Source of the DNA: Streptomyces sp. NRRL F-5630
Lineage (GTDB): Bacteria > Actinomycetota > Actinomycetes > Streptomycetales > Streptomycetaceae
DNA length: 64,000 nucleotides
Direction: 5' to 3'
Assembly (NCBI RefSeq): GCF_000719475.1
Contig: NZ_JOGO01000008.1
Span: forward strand, 1-64,000
The position numbers and the translations under genes are program-made. This document shows positions 9,685 through 17,960 of the stretch, piece by piece (position 1 is the stretch's first letter; each line of letters begins with the position of its first letter). The notes beneath the pieces are model-generated. The model searched no databases. It was not told the DNA's origin and saw only the letters and a program-made list of their open reading frames with translations.

Positions 9685-10655
9685 CCGCCCCCGCCGAGAG
9701 CCGGCCAGAGCGCCCCCGCCGCCGCAAGGGCGGGCGCGGCGAACGACTCCTCGTCCCCCGCGCCGAGTTCACCTCGTACTACGGTCGCCCCATCCTCAAG
9801 AAGCCGTCCTGGGCCGCGAGCGACATCGCCGGGTACTTCTTCCTCGGCGGCCTCGCGGGCGCGGGCTCCGTGCTCGCCGCCGGAGCCCACCTCACCGGAC
9901 GGCACACGACGGCGAGCGCGCTCAAGCTCTCCTCGCTCGGCGCCATCGGGCTCTCGGCCGCCGCCCTCGTCCACGACCTCGGCCGACCGGCCCGCTTCGT
10001 CAACATGCTGCGGGTTTTCAAGCCCACGTCGCCCATGAGCGTCGGCTCCTGGCTCCTGAGCGGGTACGGGTCCTGCGCCGGCCTCGCCGCGCTCAGCGCT
10101 GTCTCGGGCCGCCTGCCCCGACTCGGCACCGCCGCGACGCTCGGCGCGGCGCTCACCGGCTCGACCGTCGCCACGTACACCGCCGTGCTCGCGGCCGACA
10201 CCGCCGTGCCCGCCTGGCACGGCGTCCACCGCGAACTCCCCTATCTCTTCGCCGCCTCGGCGACCGCCGCCGCCTCCGGAGCTGCCCTCGTCCTCGGCCC
10301 CCCGCGCGAGCACGGCCCCGCGCGCTGCGCTGCGGCCCTCGCCGCCGCCGGGGACCTCTTCCCGAGCCGTCGTGCCGAGCGGGCGCTCGGGGAGCCCGTC
10401 GCGGAGACCTGGCGCGAGGGGCGCGCCGGCACTCTGCTCCGTACCGCCCGCGCGCTCACCGTCGCGGGCGCCGCCGCCGCGCTCGCCGGGCCGCGCCTCG
10501 GCAGGACGGGGACCGCGCTCGGCGGGCTCGCGCTCCTCGCCGGTTCCGCCTGCACCCGCTTCGGCGTCTTCGCCGCCGGAGTCGCCTCGACCGAGGACCC
10601 GCGCTACGTCGTGGAGCCCCAGCGGGCGCGGCTCGCGGAGCGCGCCGGGGGCTGA
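9681..10655 (+). CDS. NrfD-type membrane anchor of formate dehydrogenase
   Basis: A 324-residue polytopic protein of the NrfD/PsrC family, expected to exchange electrons with menaquinone. After a basic N-terminus come SYYGRPILKKPSWAASDIAGYFFLGG and further helices with VHDLGRPARFVNMLRVFKPTSPMSVGSW, a well conserved NrfD signature. The start at 9681 overlaps the beta stop by four bases. The usual FdnI gamma subunit (cytochrome b556) is replaced here, so there is no haem-bearing subunit in this operon. No fdhD or fdhE maturation gene is visible nearby. A strong hairpin follows directly. Confidence 0.88.
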   Translation: MTAPAESRPERPRRRKGGRGERLLVPRAEFTSYYGRPILKKPSWAASDIAGYFFLGGLAGAGSVLAAGAHLTGRHTTASALKLSSLGAIGLSAAALVHDLGRPARFVNMLRVFKPTSPMSVGSWLLSGYGSCAGLAALSAVSGRLPRLGTAATLGAALTGSTVATYTAVLAADTAVPAWHGVHRELPYLFAASATAAASGAALVLGPPREHGPARCAAALAAAGDLFPSRRAERALGEPVAETWREGRAGTLLRTARALTVAGAAAALAGPRLGRTGTALGGLALLAGSACTRFGVFAAGVASTEDPRYVVEPQRARLAERAGG

Positions 10656-10661
10656 AACGAC

Positions 10662-10711
10662 GGTGGCCGGCTCCCCCGCGTACGGACCTCGTACGGAGGG
10701 GGCCGGCCACC
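10662..10711. terminator. Hairpin terminator after the formate dehydrogenase operon
   Basis: Two long complementary arms (10662-10677 and 10695-10711, built on GGTGGCCGG and CCGGCCACC) enclose a short loop. It lies between the converging NrfD and rodlin genes, so it could act on both strands. There is no T-run, as is common in Streptomyces. Confidence 0.75.
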
Positions 10712-10727
10712 GGGACCCGCGGGGCGG

Positions 10728-11132
10728 TCAGTCGTTGCGCACGCCGTTCGCCGAGAGGACCGGGATGTCGTCCAGGAGGTGCGAGAGGGGCTCGTCGCCC
10801 TTCGCCTGCGAGGAGTTGTCCGCGCACTGCTGGTTCTGCGGCGAGGAGAGGACGTTGATGTCCTGGACGGCGACCGGGACCAGGCCGACGATGGAACCGG
10901 CGTTGACCTTGACCGGGACGCCCAGGCACAGCTTGTTGAGGCTGTCGCTCACGAGGCTGGCCTGGGGGCTCTGGTCACCCGCGGTCGCCGCGTTGCCGAA
11001 CGAGCTCACGGCACCGTTGCCGCTCGCCGAGGTGGTGCCGCCGTCGTCAGCGAGCGCCATGGCGGGGGCCGCGGCCATCGCGACACCGGCGACGGACGCG
11101 GAGAGCGCGGCAGCGGCGAGGTACTTCTTCAT
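10728..11132 (-). CDS. rdlA: Rodlin (spore-surface rodlet protein)
   Basis: A 134-residue secreted protein with a Sec signal peptide ([20 protein letters not shown], cleaved near AMALA). The mature part carries rodlin signatures: [44 protein letters not shown], and [20 protein letters not shown]. Rodlins assemble with chaplins into the paired rodlets of aerial hyphae and spores. There are two cysteines in the mature chain. The ATG at 11132 has an AGGAG site seven to eight bases upstream. In Streptomyces coelicolor two divergent copies lie next to chpF; here it appears single, with no chaplin neighbour in the window. The rdlA/rdlB choice is not resolvable. Confidence 0.9.
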   Translation of the reverse strand: MKKYLAAAALSASVAGVAMAAAPAMALADDGGTTSASGNGAVSSFGNAATAGDQSPQASLVSDSLNKLCLGVPVKVNAGSIVGLVPVAVQDINVLSSPQNQQCADNSSQAKGDEPLSHLLDDIPVLSANGVRND

Positions 11133-11339
11133 GAAACGTGCTCCTGATGAGTCGGACTGCGTGACCACCCGGCGGGCCCGGGGGACCGGGCTGCCGGTGC
11201 CCCGTGAGCGGGGCACGCTGCACAACCGCTCAGCGCCCTCGTGGTTTCGCCCCGTCCCCCGTACGGAGCATCCGGTGCCGCCACCCGTGACCAGCGGCGA
11301 CCGGGCACGTTAGACGCGGTCACGCCGCCCGCCCCTCTC

Positions 11340-12284
11340 CTACAGCCCGTCGAAGAGCGCGCTCACCGACTCGCCGTCGTGGATGCGCCGCACCGCCTCC
11401 GCGAGCGCGGGGGCCACCGAGAGCACCGTCAGCTTCTCGGTGCGCTCCGCCTCGGGGACGGGCACCGAGTTGGTGCACACGATCTCCAGGACCTCCGGCT
11501 GCTCGCTCAGCCGCTTGAGCGCGCCCGAGGCGAAGAGCCCGTGCGTACACGCGACCCGTACCGAACGCGCCCCCAACTCGCGCAACCGGTCGAGCAGTTC
11601 GATGACCGTGCTGCCCTTCGCGATCTCGTCGTCCAGGACGATGACGTCGCGGTCGGCGACCTCGCCGATGACCGCGCTGATCGAGACCCGGTCGTCCTCG
11701 AAGCGCTGCTTCGCGCCCGCCGCGACCCGCGTGCCGAGCAGTCGCGCGAAGGCCGCCGCCTCCTTCGCGTTGCCGAGGTCGGGCGAGACCACCGTCGTGT
11801 TCGACAGGTCCAGCTTGCGGAAGTGCGTGGCGAGTTCGCGCAGCGCGTGCAGGTGGTCGACGGGGACCGAGAAGAAGCCGTGGACCTGCGGCGAGTGCAG
11901 GGTCAGTGCGAGGACCCGGCTCGCGCCCGCCGTCACGAGGAGATCGGCGACGAGCCGCCCGCCGAGCGAGATGCGCGGCATGTCCTTCTTGTCGGAGCGG
12001 GCGTAGGCGTAGTGCGGCATGACGACGGTGATCCGCCCGGCCGAGGCGCCGCGCGCCGCGTCGCACATCATGAGCAGCTCGACGAGGTGCTCCTGCACGG
12101 GTGCGACGAGCGGCTGGATCAGGAACACGTCGCGTTCCCGGCAGTTGGCCTCCAGCTGCACCTCCAGGCAGTCGTTGGCGAAGCGGTTGATCCGCGCGGG
12201 CGAGAGCGGCACGTCCAGGTGCCGGCACACCTCCGCCGCGAGTTCGGGATGGGCACTACCACTGAAGACGGCGATGTCTCGCAC
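11340..12284 (-). CDS. prs: Ribose-phosphate pyrophosphokinase, divergent paralogue
   Basis: A 314-residue PRPP synthetase, making 5-phosphoribosyl 1-diphosphate from ribose 5-phosphate and ATP. Seen: the ATP-site region PHYAYARSDKKDMPRISLGGRL, the LALTLHSPQVHGFFSVPVDHLHA segment, and the PRPP loop VIVLDDEIAKGSTVIE. The loop departs from the usual DDxIDTxGT form, suggesting a divergent copy rather than the housekeeping prs that sits by glmU in Streptomyces. The ATG at 12284 (MRDIAVFSGSAHPELA) matches the family start. It stands alone, between rodlin and the sulfur transporter gene. Confidence 0.88.
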   Translation of the reverse strand: MRDIAVFSGSAHPELAAEVCRHLDVPLSPARINRFANDCLEVQLEANCRERDVFLIQPLVAPVQEHLVELLMMCDAARGASAGRITVVMPHYAYARSDKKDMPRISLGGRLVADLLVTAGASRVLALTLHSPQVHGFFSVPVDHLHALRELATHFRKLDLSNTTVVSPDLGNAKEAAAFARLLGTRVAAGAKQRFEDDRVSISAVIGEVADRDVIVLDDEIAKGSTVIELLDRLRELGARSVRVACTHGLFASGALKRLSEQPEVLEIVCTNSVPVPEAERTEKLTVLSVAPALAEAVRRIHDGESVSALFDGL

Positions 12285-12646
12285 GAACCGGCTCTCCTAC
12301 GGTCTTGGGGGCGTCGGTCGGTCTACGGCTGCCGCTCGGCATCGTAACGAGCGGGCACGCCCGCGCGGAGCGGGGGAGGGGCGCGAACGCGCGGCCGCGG
12401 AGCGCGCGTTGCTCCGCCGCGAGCCCCGGGGCGGACCCGCACCGCCCCCGGGTCGCTGTCGGGTACGTGCCCGGCTCCGGTGGGGGAGGCGCGGGGGCCG
12501 GCCGGTGCCGGGAGCCCCCTCGGGCGCCGGACCCGGTGCCGCCGGGCGCGGGCCCCGGCGAGCGGATGGCGTCCCCTCGTCGTGGGCTGTCTCACTCCTC
12601 AGCGCTTTCGTCCCGCATGATGAGATGAGGGGGCGACGTCGGCCAT
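12285..12646. other. Intergenic region before the thiosulfate transporter
   Basis: About 360 bases with no gene I can support. It is rich in short GC inverted repeats such as AACGCGC/GCGCGTT near 12380-12410, which would form structure in the prs 5' leader on the minus strand. The segment 12640-12660 is markedly AT-richer and may hold the promoter of the downstream plus-strand gene. Confidence 0.4.
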
Positions 12647-12751
12647 ATGTCTGATTATCGTGTCGACATGCACGGACCGGCCCGCACTCTCAGCCTGGCG
12701 CTCTTCGCCGCCACCTCCTGGAGCGTTGACGACGCTCTGTGTCGTCGCTGA
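12647..12751 (+). CDS. Possible 34-residue leader peptide
   Basis: A short reading frame starting MSDYRVDMHGPARTLS and ending ALCRR-stop, about 150 bases upstream of the YeeE/TsuA gene. A shorter version from the ATG at 12668 is possible. Small leader peptides ending in Cys/Arg precede many Streptomyces sulfur-metabolism genes and act in attenuation. This one has the terminal CRR but lacks the usual RRHVDL core, and its ribosome site (GAGGGGG) is too distant. Only position and the cysteine near the end support it. Confidence 0.22.
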   Translation: MSDYRVDMHGPARTLSLALFAATSWSVDDALCRR

Positions 12752-12900
12752 CCCCTGCCCCGTCCGTACGCGCGCCCCGGCGAACGCACCACCTTCCCCC
12801 GTGCGTCCCGCCATCCGGACAGCTCTGTCCCACCCAGCGAGCCGCCCGTTCCCCGGTCGGCGCCGCGTCGCCCCGCACCCACCCGCCCGAAAGGCACCCC

Positions 12901-14193
12901 GTGACCACCGCCCCCGCTCCCACGGCGGACACCCCGGCAACCCGCAGGGGTCCGCTCGCCCCCGTCCCCACGAGCGCCCCGCCCCCCGCGGCCGAGCCCC
13001 TGCCCCCCGTCAACAAGGTCCCGCTCGCCGTCGCCGCCGTCATCGGCGCCGGTCTCACGGCCTGGACGTGGTCCGCGCACGGCGCCAAGCCGGCGACCCT
13101 GCTCCTCCTCGGCATCGCCCTGGGCGTCGCGCTCTTCCACTCCCGCTTCGGCTTCACCTCCGCCTGGCGCCAGCTCATCGCGGTCGGCAACGGCACCGGG
13201 CTGCGCGCCCACACCCTCCTCCTCGGCACGACGGCAGCGCTCTTCGCACTCGTCATCGGTACCGGGACCGGCCTCTTCGGCACCACGCCCGCGCCCAGCG
13301 CGGGACCGATCGGGCTGGGCCTGCTCATCGGCGCGTTCCTCTTCGCCGTCGGGATGCAACTCGGCGGCGCCTGCGCCTCCGGGACGCTCTTCGCGGTCGG
13401 CTCGGGACAGAGCGCGATCGTCCTCACCCTCGCCGGTTTCATCGCGGGCTCGACGCTCGCCGCCTGGCAGTGGGAGCTGTGGCGCGACCTCCCCGCCGCC
13501 GATCCCTTCCTCTTCTCCGACCACTTCGGCGGCTGGGGCGGCTCCCTCGCCGTGACGCTCGTGGCCCTCGCCGTCGTCCACGTCGTGGCACGTCGCGTCC
13601 AGGCCCGCCGCAACCCGCCGCCGGTGGGCGTGCCGCCGTCCGCGCGCACGACCGCCGCGCGCGTGCTGCGCGGCTCCTGGACCCTGTGGGCCGGTGCCCT
13701 CGTCCTCGCCGTGCTCGGCGCGGGCGTCCTCCTCGTCTCGGGCGGCGCCTGGGGCGTCACGAGCGCCTTCGCGCTGTGGGGCAGCCGCGTCGCCGACCTG
13801 CTCGGCGGCGACCCCTCCGGCTGGGCGTACTGGCAGCAGGCGGGCAACGCCGCACAACTGCACGGCCCGATCCTCGCCGACAAGAACAGCCTCACCGACA
13901 TTGGCATCATGATCGGCGCGGGGGTCGCCGCCGCGGCGGGCGGCGTGTGGACCCTGCACCGCTCGATCCCAGCGCGCACCGCCCTCGCGGGTGTCCTCGG
14001 CGGCGTCCTCATGGGCGTCGGCGCGCGCATGGCGGGCGGCTGCAACATCGGCGCCTACCTCGCGGGCATCGCCTCCGGCAGCCTGCACGGTTGGATCTGG
14101 GGCGCCGTCGCGCTCCTCGGCACGTACGCGGGCCTCAAGCTGCGCCCGCTCTTCGGCCTGGGCAACCCCAAGCCGTCCGACAGCGTCTGCTGA
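12901..14193 (+). CDS. YeeE/YedE-family thiosulfate transporter (TsuA-like)
   Basis: A 430-residue polytopic protein in two homologous halves, each ending in the family's cysteine signature: GMQLGGACASGTLFAVGSG in the first and GARMAGGCNIGAYLAGIASG in the second. In TsuA such cysteines pass thiosulfate through the membrane. Between the halves is a long linker (about residues 210-250). The GTG at 12901 is preferred because it has a GAAAGG ribosome site and the preceding in-frame sequence is Pro/Arg-rich without homology. The usual TusA/sulfurtransferase partner is not adjacent. It may instead move another sulfur species. Confidence 0.85.
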   Translation: MTTAPAPTADTPATRRGPLAPVPTSAPPPAAEPLPPVNKVPLAVAAVIGAGLTAWTWSAHGAKPATLLLLGIALGVALFHSRFGFTSAWRQLIAVGNGTGLRAHTLLLGTTAALFALVIGTGTGLFGTTPAPSAGPIGLGLLIGAFLFAVGMQLGGACASGTLFAVGSGQSAIVLTLAGFIAGSTLAAWQWELWRDLPAADPFLFSDHFGGWGGSLAVTLVALAVVHVVARRVQARRNPPPVGVPPSARTTAARVLRGSWTLWAGALVLAVLGAGVLLVSGGAWGVTSAFALWGSRVADLLGGDPSGWAYWQQAGNAAQLHGPILADKNSLTDIGIMIGAGVAAAAGGVWTLHRSIPARTALAGVLGGVLMGVGARMAGGCNIGAYLAGIASGSLHGWIWGAVALLGTYAGLKLRPLFGLGNPKPSDSVC

Positions 14194-14324
14194 CGCGCCG
14201 TCCGGGGGGCCGTTCACTCGCGTACGGCGGGGGAGCGGCCCCCGTACGCGTGTGGCGGCCGGGACGCGTGGTAGGTGAGGAGGGGAACGGGCCCGCCGGG
14301 CCCCGCCACGAGGAGTACGCCCGT

Positions 14325-15158
14325 ATGACGACCCCCGCCCCGCTGCGCGGCCTGAGCGACGGCCACCGCCTGCCCGCGCTCGGCCTGGGCACGTACCCGC
14401 TGGACGACGCCGGAGCGGAGAGCGCGGTCCGCACCGCCGCCGCGGCCGGCTACCGCCTCTTCGACACGGCGGTCAACTACCGCAACGAGACCGGCACCGG
14501 GCGCGGTTTCGCGGCTTGCGGACTGCCGCGCGAGGAGCTGTACGTCACGACGAAGCTCCCCGGCCGCGACCACGGCTACGAGGAGACGCTGAAGTCCTTC
14601 GAGGCGTCACGGCAGCGCCTCGGCGTCGAGTACGTGGACCTCTACCTCATCCACTGGCCGCTGCCCCGCGTCGACAAGTACGTGGACTCCTGGCGCGCGA
14701 TGATCAAGCTCCGCGAGGAGGGCCTCGTCCGCTCCCTCGGGGTCTCGAACTTCACGCCGGAGCACGTGCGCCGCCTGGAGGCCGAGACGGGCGTGCTCCC
14801 CACCGTCAACCAGGTCGAGATGCACCCGCTGCTCCCGCAGGACGAACTGCGTACCTTCCACCGTGAGAAGGCGATCGTGACGCAGAGCTGGAGTCCGCTG
14901 GGCCGGGGCAGTGAACTGCTCGACGACCCCGCGATCGGCGAGGTGGCCGCGCGCCACGGGGTCACCCCCGCCCAGGCGGTGCTGCGCTGGCACCTCCAGC
15001 TGGGTGCCCTCCCGGTGCCGAAGTCCGCCGACCCGGACCGTCAGCGCGCCAACCTCGACGTCTTCGGCTTCGAGCTCTCGGACGAGGACCTGCGGCGCAT
15101 CGGCGAGCGCCCCGAGCGCAGGCTCGGCGGCGACCCGGAGACGCACGAGGAGTTCTGA
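14325..15158 (+). CDS. Aldo/keto reductase (AKR5-like)
   Basis: A 277-residue NADPH-dependent carbonyl reductase. Core motifs are DTAVNYRNE with the catalytic Asp and Tyr, then LYVTTKLPGRDHG with the catalytic Lys, and VDLYLIHWPLP with the catalytic His. SLGVSNFTPEHVRRL and the nucleotide-site segment LPVPKSADPDRQRANLDVFGF follow. The length is normal for 2,5-diketogluconate reductase-like members. The ATG at 14325 has AGGAG nine bases upstream. It starts about 130 bases after the thiosulfate transporter; the substrate is unknown. Confidence 0.9.
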   Translation: MTTPAPLRGLSDGHRLPALGLGTYPLDDAGAESAVRTAAAAGYRLFDTAVNYRNETGTGRGFAACGLPREELYVTTKLPGRDHGYEETLKSFEASRQRLGVEYVDLYLIHWPLPRVDKYVDSWRAMIKLREEGLVRSLGVSNFTPEHVRRLEAETGVLPTVNQVEMHPLLPQDELRTFHREKAIVTQSWSPLGRGSELLDDPAIGEVAARHGVTPAQAVLRWHLQLGALPVPKSADPDRQRANLDVFGFELSDEDLRRIGERPERRLGGDPETHEEF

Positions 15159-15180
15159 ACCGGTCGTGTGTGGCGGGGCG

Positions 15181-15963
15181 TCAGGGCCGGTAGACCTGAC
15201 CCGGCTTCGGCGCCCCGGGGGCCATCAGCTCGGGCACGGTCACGAAGGTGTAGCCCTTCGCCTCCAGCGCGTCGATGATGTGCGGCACGGCGGGCACGGT
15301 CCCGTCGTACAGGTCGTGCAGGAGGATCACGCCGTCCCGCCCGGACTGGTCGAGTATGCGCTTCTCGATGAGCTTCGAGTCCGTCGTCGAGTAGTCCTTA
15401 GCGGTCGCGCTCCAGAGCACCTGGGCTATCCCGAACTCCTTGCATATCTCCGAGACCTCGTCGCTCGTGCGGCCCTGCGGCGGGCGCATCAGGACGGGGG
15501 CCTTGCCGGTGAGGTCCTTGACGGCGTCCTGGGTGCGCGACAGCTCCCGGCGCACCTCCTTCTCCGGCAGGTCCGTGAGCCTGCGGTGCGACCACGTGTG
15601 CTCGGCGACCTCGTGGCCCTCGTCGGAGATCTGCTTGACGAGCTCGGGGTAGCGCTCAATGTGGTTCTTGCCGAGCAGGAAGAAGGTGGCGTGGACCTTC
15701 TTCTCCTTGAGGATCCTGAGCAGCCGCGGGGTGTGCTTGCTGGGTCCCGCGTCGAAGGTGAGCGCGATGCACTTGGCCTTGCGGCAGTCCACGGGCTGAT
15801 CGGCCATGAGGACGGTCGCCGAGGCGTGCCCGCGCTCGCTGGCCGGAGTGACCGTGTGCAGGCTCGTGCAGCCGCTCAGTCCGAGCGCGAGCGCGGCGCT
15901 CGCGGTGAGCGCGGCGACCCTGGCACGGCCGCGGTGTCGAGTGGGACGGGTCAGAGCGGGCAT
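15181..15963 (-). CDS. Polysaccharide deacetylase lipoprotein (CE4/NodB)
   Basis: A 260-residue lipoprotein: a basic N-terminus, a hydrophobic stretch and the lipobox LSGC at about residue 32. The NodB domain shows motif 1 as LTFDAGP rather than TFDDGP, motif 2 HTWSH, motif 3 RPPQG and motif 5 ILLHD. Motif 4 is poorly conserved. The second Asp of motif 1, normally a metal ligand, is therefore Ala, so activity may be altered or metal use changed. It probably acts on cell-wall or extracellular N-acetylated glycans at the outer membrane face. The ATG at 15963 follows a GAAGGAAG ribosome site. It converges on the aldo/keto reductase. Confidence 0.87.
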   Translation of the reverse strand: MPALTRPTRHRGRARVAALTASAALALGLSGCTSLHTVTPASERGHASATVLMADQPVDCRKAKCIALTFDAGPSKHTPRLLRILKEKKVHATFFLLGKNHIERYPELVKQISDEGHEVAEHTWSHRRLTDLPEKEVRRELSRTQDAVKDLTGKAPVLMRPPQGRTSDEVSEICKEFGIAQVLWSATAKDYSTTDSKLIEKRILDQSGRDGVILLHDLYDGTVPAVPHIIDALEAKGYTFVTVPELMAPGAPKPGQVYRP

Positions 15964-16081
15964 GGCGGTACTTCCTTCGGTCGGGCGGGGTGCCGGGGCG
16001 ACCGGGCGCCGCCGCCCCTGTGCACGGGAAGAGAGCAGGTCAGGGCGGCGTCCGCAGCCGGGTCGCGTCTTCGGCGATGAC

Positions 16082-16098
16082 TATACACGCGGTGTATA
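16082..16098. promoter_or_regulatory. AT-rich palindrome upstream of the deacetylase
   Basis: TATACAC-GCG-GTGTATA, a perfect 7-bp inverted repeat around a three-base centre, lies 119 bases upstream of the deacetylase start. It stands out in a GC-rich background and looks like an operator or a palindromic promoter element. The regulator is unknown. Confidence 0.45.
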
Positions 16099-16159
16099 CA
16101 GCCGGTTCATAGTGAGACGGCGACGCGAACGGGGAACCCGGAGGGGGTACATGCGTCTC

Positions 16160-16184
16160 TCTAGATGATCTATTCCAAGGGGTT
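16160..16184 (+). repeat. Left terminal inverted repeat of the IS982-type element
   Basis: This 25-base block (key part ATGATCTATTCCAAGGGG) is repeated perfectly in inverted orientation at 18898-18922. The outermost TCTAGA is itself palindromic, so the exact end is ambiguous. CTAG at 16161-16164 and 18918-18921 may be a target duplication, which would put the element at 16165-18917. Confidence 0.9.
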
Positions 16185-16225
16185 CAGTGGTTCGTGCGTC
16201 GAGCGTAAATACCGCTCGCCCACGG

Positions 16226-16861
16226 TCAGGTGCTGTCCGGTGCTGCGGATGCCAGCCGTGCCGCTGGCGGTAGTGGTGCGTGCCGAGGGCAGGCTTCGAA
16301 CGCCTGGATCACCAACCCTGCAAAGCGTCGGGAGGCCTTGACCTGGCTGGCGGTCGATGTGGCGTGGATCCCCTTGTTAGCCATGAGTATGAGAATCAGG
16401 TCGTCCAGGACGAAGTCGGACCGCAGGCGCCCCGCTTCCTTGGCTCGCTGAGCCAATTCGGCGACTGCTTTCACCGTGTACTCACGGCCTGCGGCGACAT
16501 CCTTCACCCCCGGGTAGCTCGACAGGAAGGCTTCGGTGAAGCCCCGATCGCGTGCATGCAGCTCACAGATCCTCTCGATCACCAGGCACAGGCCACGCCA
16601 CGGATCAGGATCGGCGCACCCCTCGTCGACAATGGCGCGACATGCATTCAGCTGGTCCGCGAAGGCCTCGGCGACCAGCATCTGCTTGGTCGGGAAGCGA
16701 CGGTACAAGGTGGCAGGTCCCACCCCGGCACGCCGCGCGACCTCCCGCATCGGCACGTCCAGGCCATCGGCGGAGAACAGCGCTCGGGCCGCGCCGAGGA
16801 TGCGTTCGCGGTTGTCCAGCGCGTCGGAACGCAACGTATGAGGCAAACGGTCGGTCACCAC
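16226..16861 (-). CDS. TetR-family regulator (IS passenger)
   Basis: A protein of about 211 residues with an N-terminal TetR helix-turn-helix (RERILGAARALFSADGLDVPMREVARRAGVGPATLYRRFPTKQ in parts, about residues 17-60) and an unassigned ligand-binding domain. GTG codons at 16861 or 16867 are the likely starts, because in-frame sequence further upstream runs into the divergent gene's promoter. It is transcribed divergently from the reductase, with a palindromic operator between them, and probably represses both. Base composition is lower in GC than the flanks, consistent with horizontal transfer as part of the element. Confidence 0.87.
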   Translation of the reverse strand: MVTDRLPHTLRSDALDNRERILGAARALFSADGLDVPMREVARRAGVGPATLYRRFPTKQMLVAEAFADQLNACRAIVDEGCADPDPWRGLCLVIERICELHARDRGFTEAFLSSYPGVKDVAAGREYTVKAVAELAQRAKEAGRLRSDFVLDDLILILMANKGIHATSTASQVKASRRFAGLVIQAFEACPRHAPLPPAARLASAAPDST

Positions 16862-16875
16862 TCTCACTTTACCTA

Positions 16876-16895
16876 AACGGACGGGAGCGTCCGTT
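16876..16895. promoter_or_regulatory. Palindromic operator for the passenger TetR
   Basis: AACGGAC-GGGAGC-GTCCGTT: perfect 7-bp arms with a six-base centre. It lies 15 bases before the tetR start and 57 bases before the reductase start, as expected for a TetR autoregulatory site. Confidence 0.65.
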
Positions 16896-16952
16896 ACCGT
16901 CCGAGACGCAGAAGCTCTCGTGCTTGAGCGGTCCGAGAACCTGGAGACCACA

Positions 16953-17915
16953 ATGAAGGCAATCTCGATCCAGACGTTCGGAAGTCCTGACGGTCTGGCC
17001 ATTGTCGGCCTGCCGGTACCCGCACCAGCTGCCGGGCAGGTACTGATAGCCACCGAGGCGGTGGGCGTCGGTGGCGTCGACACCGTGATCAGAAGCGGGG
17101 CCCTGGCCGCCTACGGCTTCAAGGAGGGCCACATCCCGGGCAGCGAGGTGGCGGGCACCGTGACTGCGGTCGGCGACGGCGTCGACGCGTCGTGGATCGG
17201 CCGGCAGGTGTGGGCCTTCACCGGCACCGGCGGAGGCTACGCCGAACAGGCCCTCGCGCCGGTCGAGGAGATCGTTCCCCTGCCCGTGAACCTGTCCGCA
17301 GTCGATGCGGTGACACTCGGCAGTTCCGGCGTGGTGGCCCACTTCGGGCTCCGCCACGCCCACTTCGCTCCCGGGGAGACGGTCCTGGTGCGTGGTGCAG
17401 CCGGCAGCATCGGGATCATGACAGTGCAACTCGCCGCTCGCGGCGCCGCCGCCGCAGTGGCGGTCACCACCTCCTCGGCCGAGCGCGGCGAGCAACTGCG
17501 ACGCCTCGGCGCGACCCACGTGCTGGACCGCTCCGGCGACGGAGGGGAACCATCTCCCGCAGGCTATGACGTCATCATCGACGTGGTGGCCGGCAAGGAC
17601 ATGCCGTCGTTCTTCGACCGGCTCAACCCGAACGGCCGCATGGTGGCCGTGGGCGCTGTCGCAGGCCAGCCACCGGCGGACTTCGGCACGAAGATCATGG
17701 CGGCGTTCCAGAAGTCGATGTCCTTCGCCGCTTTCAGCGCAGCCACCGTCACCGCAGCCGAACGGCGTGCCGTGCGGAGCGAGCAGTTCGCCGCAGCGAG
17801 CCGGGGCGAGATCGAAACAGTGGTGCACGAGGTGCTGCCACTGGACGCAGCCGTGCTGGCGCACCAGAAAATGGACGCGGGCGAGGTCTTCGGCAGGATC
17901 GTGCTGACACCGTAG
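16953..17915 (+). CDS. Zinc-free medium-chain reductase, quinone-oxidoreductase type (IS passenger)
   Basis: A 320-residue NADPH-dependent MDR enzyme. The N-terminal GroES-like domain reads MKAISIQTFGSPDGLAIVGL and the nucleotide site is VLVRGAAGSIGIMTVQLAA (Gly-rich, about residues 145-163). The usual catalytic and structural zinc cysteines are absent. Such enzymes reduce quinones or enones and are often induced by electrophiles through an adjacent TetR repressor. The ATG at 16953 follows GGAG. It lies inside the IS982-type repeats, 69 bases before the transposase start, so readthrough transcription is possible. Confidence 0.88.
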   Translation: MKAISIQTFGSPDGLAIVGLPVPAPAAGQVLIATEAVGVGGVDTVIRSGALAAYGFKEGHIPGSEVAGTVTAVGDGVDASWIGRQVWAFTGTGGGYAEQALAPVEEIVPLPVNLSAVDAVTLGSSGVVAHFGLRHAHFAPGETVLVRGAAGSIGIMTVQLAARGAAAAVAVTTSSAERGEQLRRLGATHVLDRSGDGGEPSPAGYDVIIDVVAGKDMPSFFDRLNPNGRMVAVGAVAGQPPADFGTKIMAAFQKSMSFAAFSAATVTAAERRAVRSEQFAAASRGEIETVVHEVLPLDAAVLAHQKMDAGEVFGRIVLTP

Positions 17916-17960
17916 TCGAAGGTATCCACGCCGGGATTGCCACGACCCCTGCTCAGTCGA

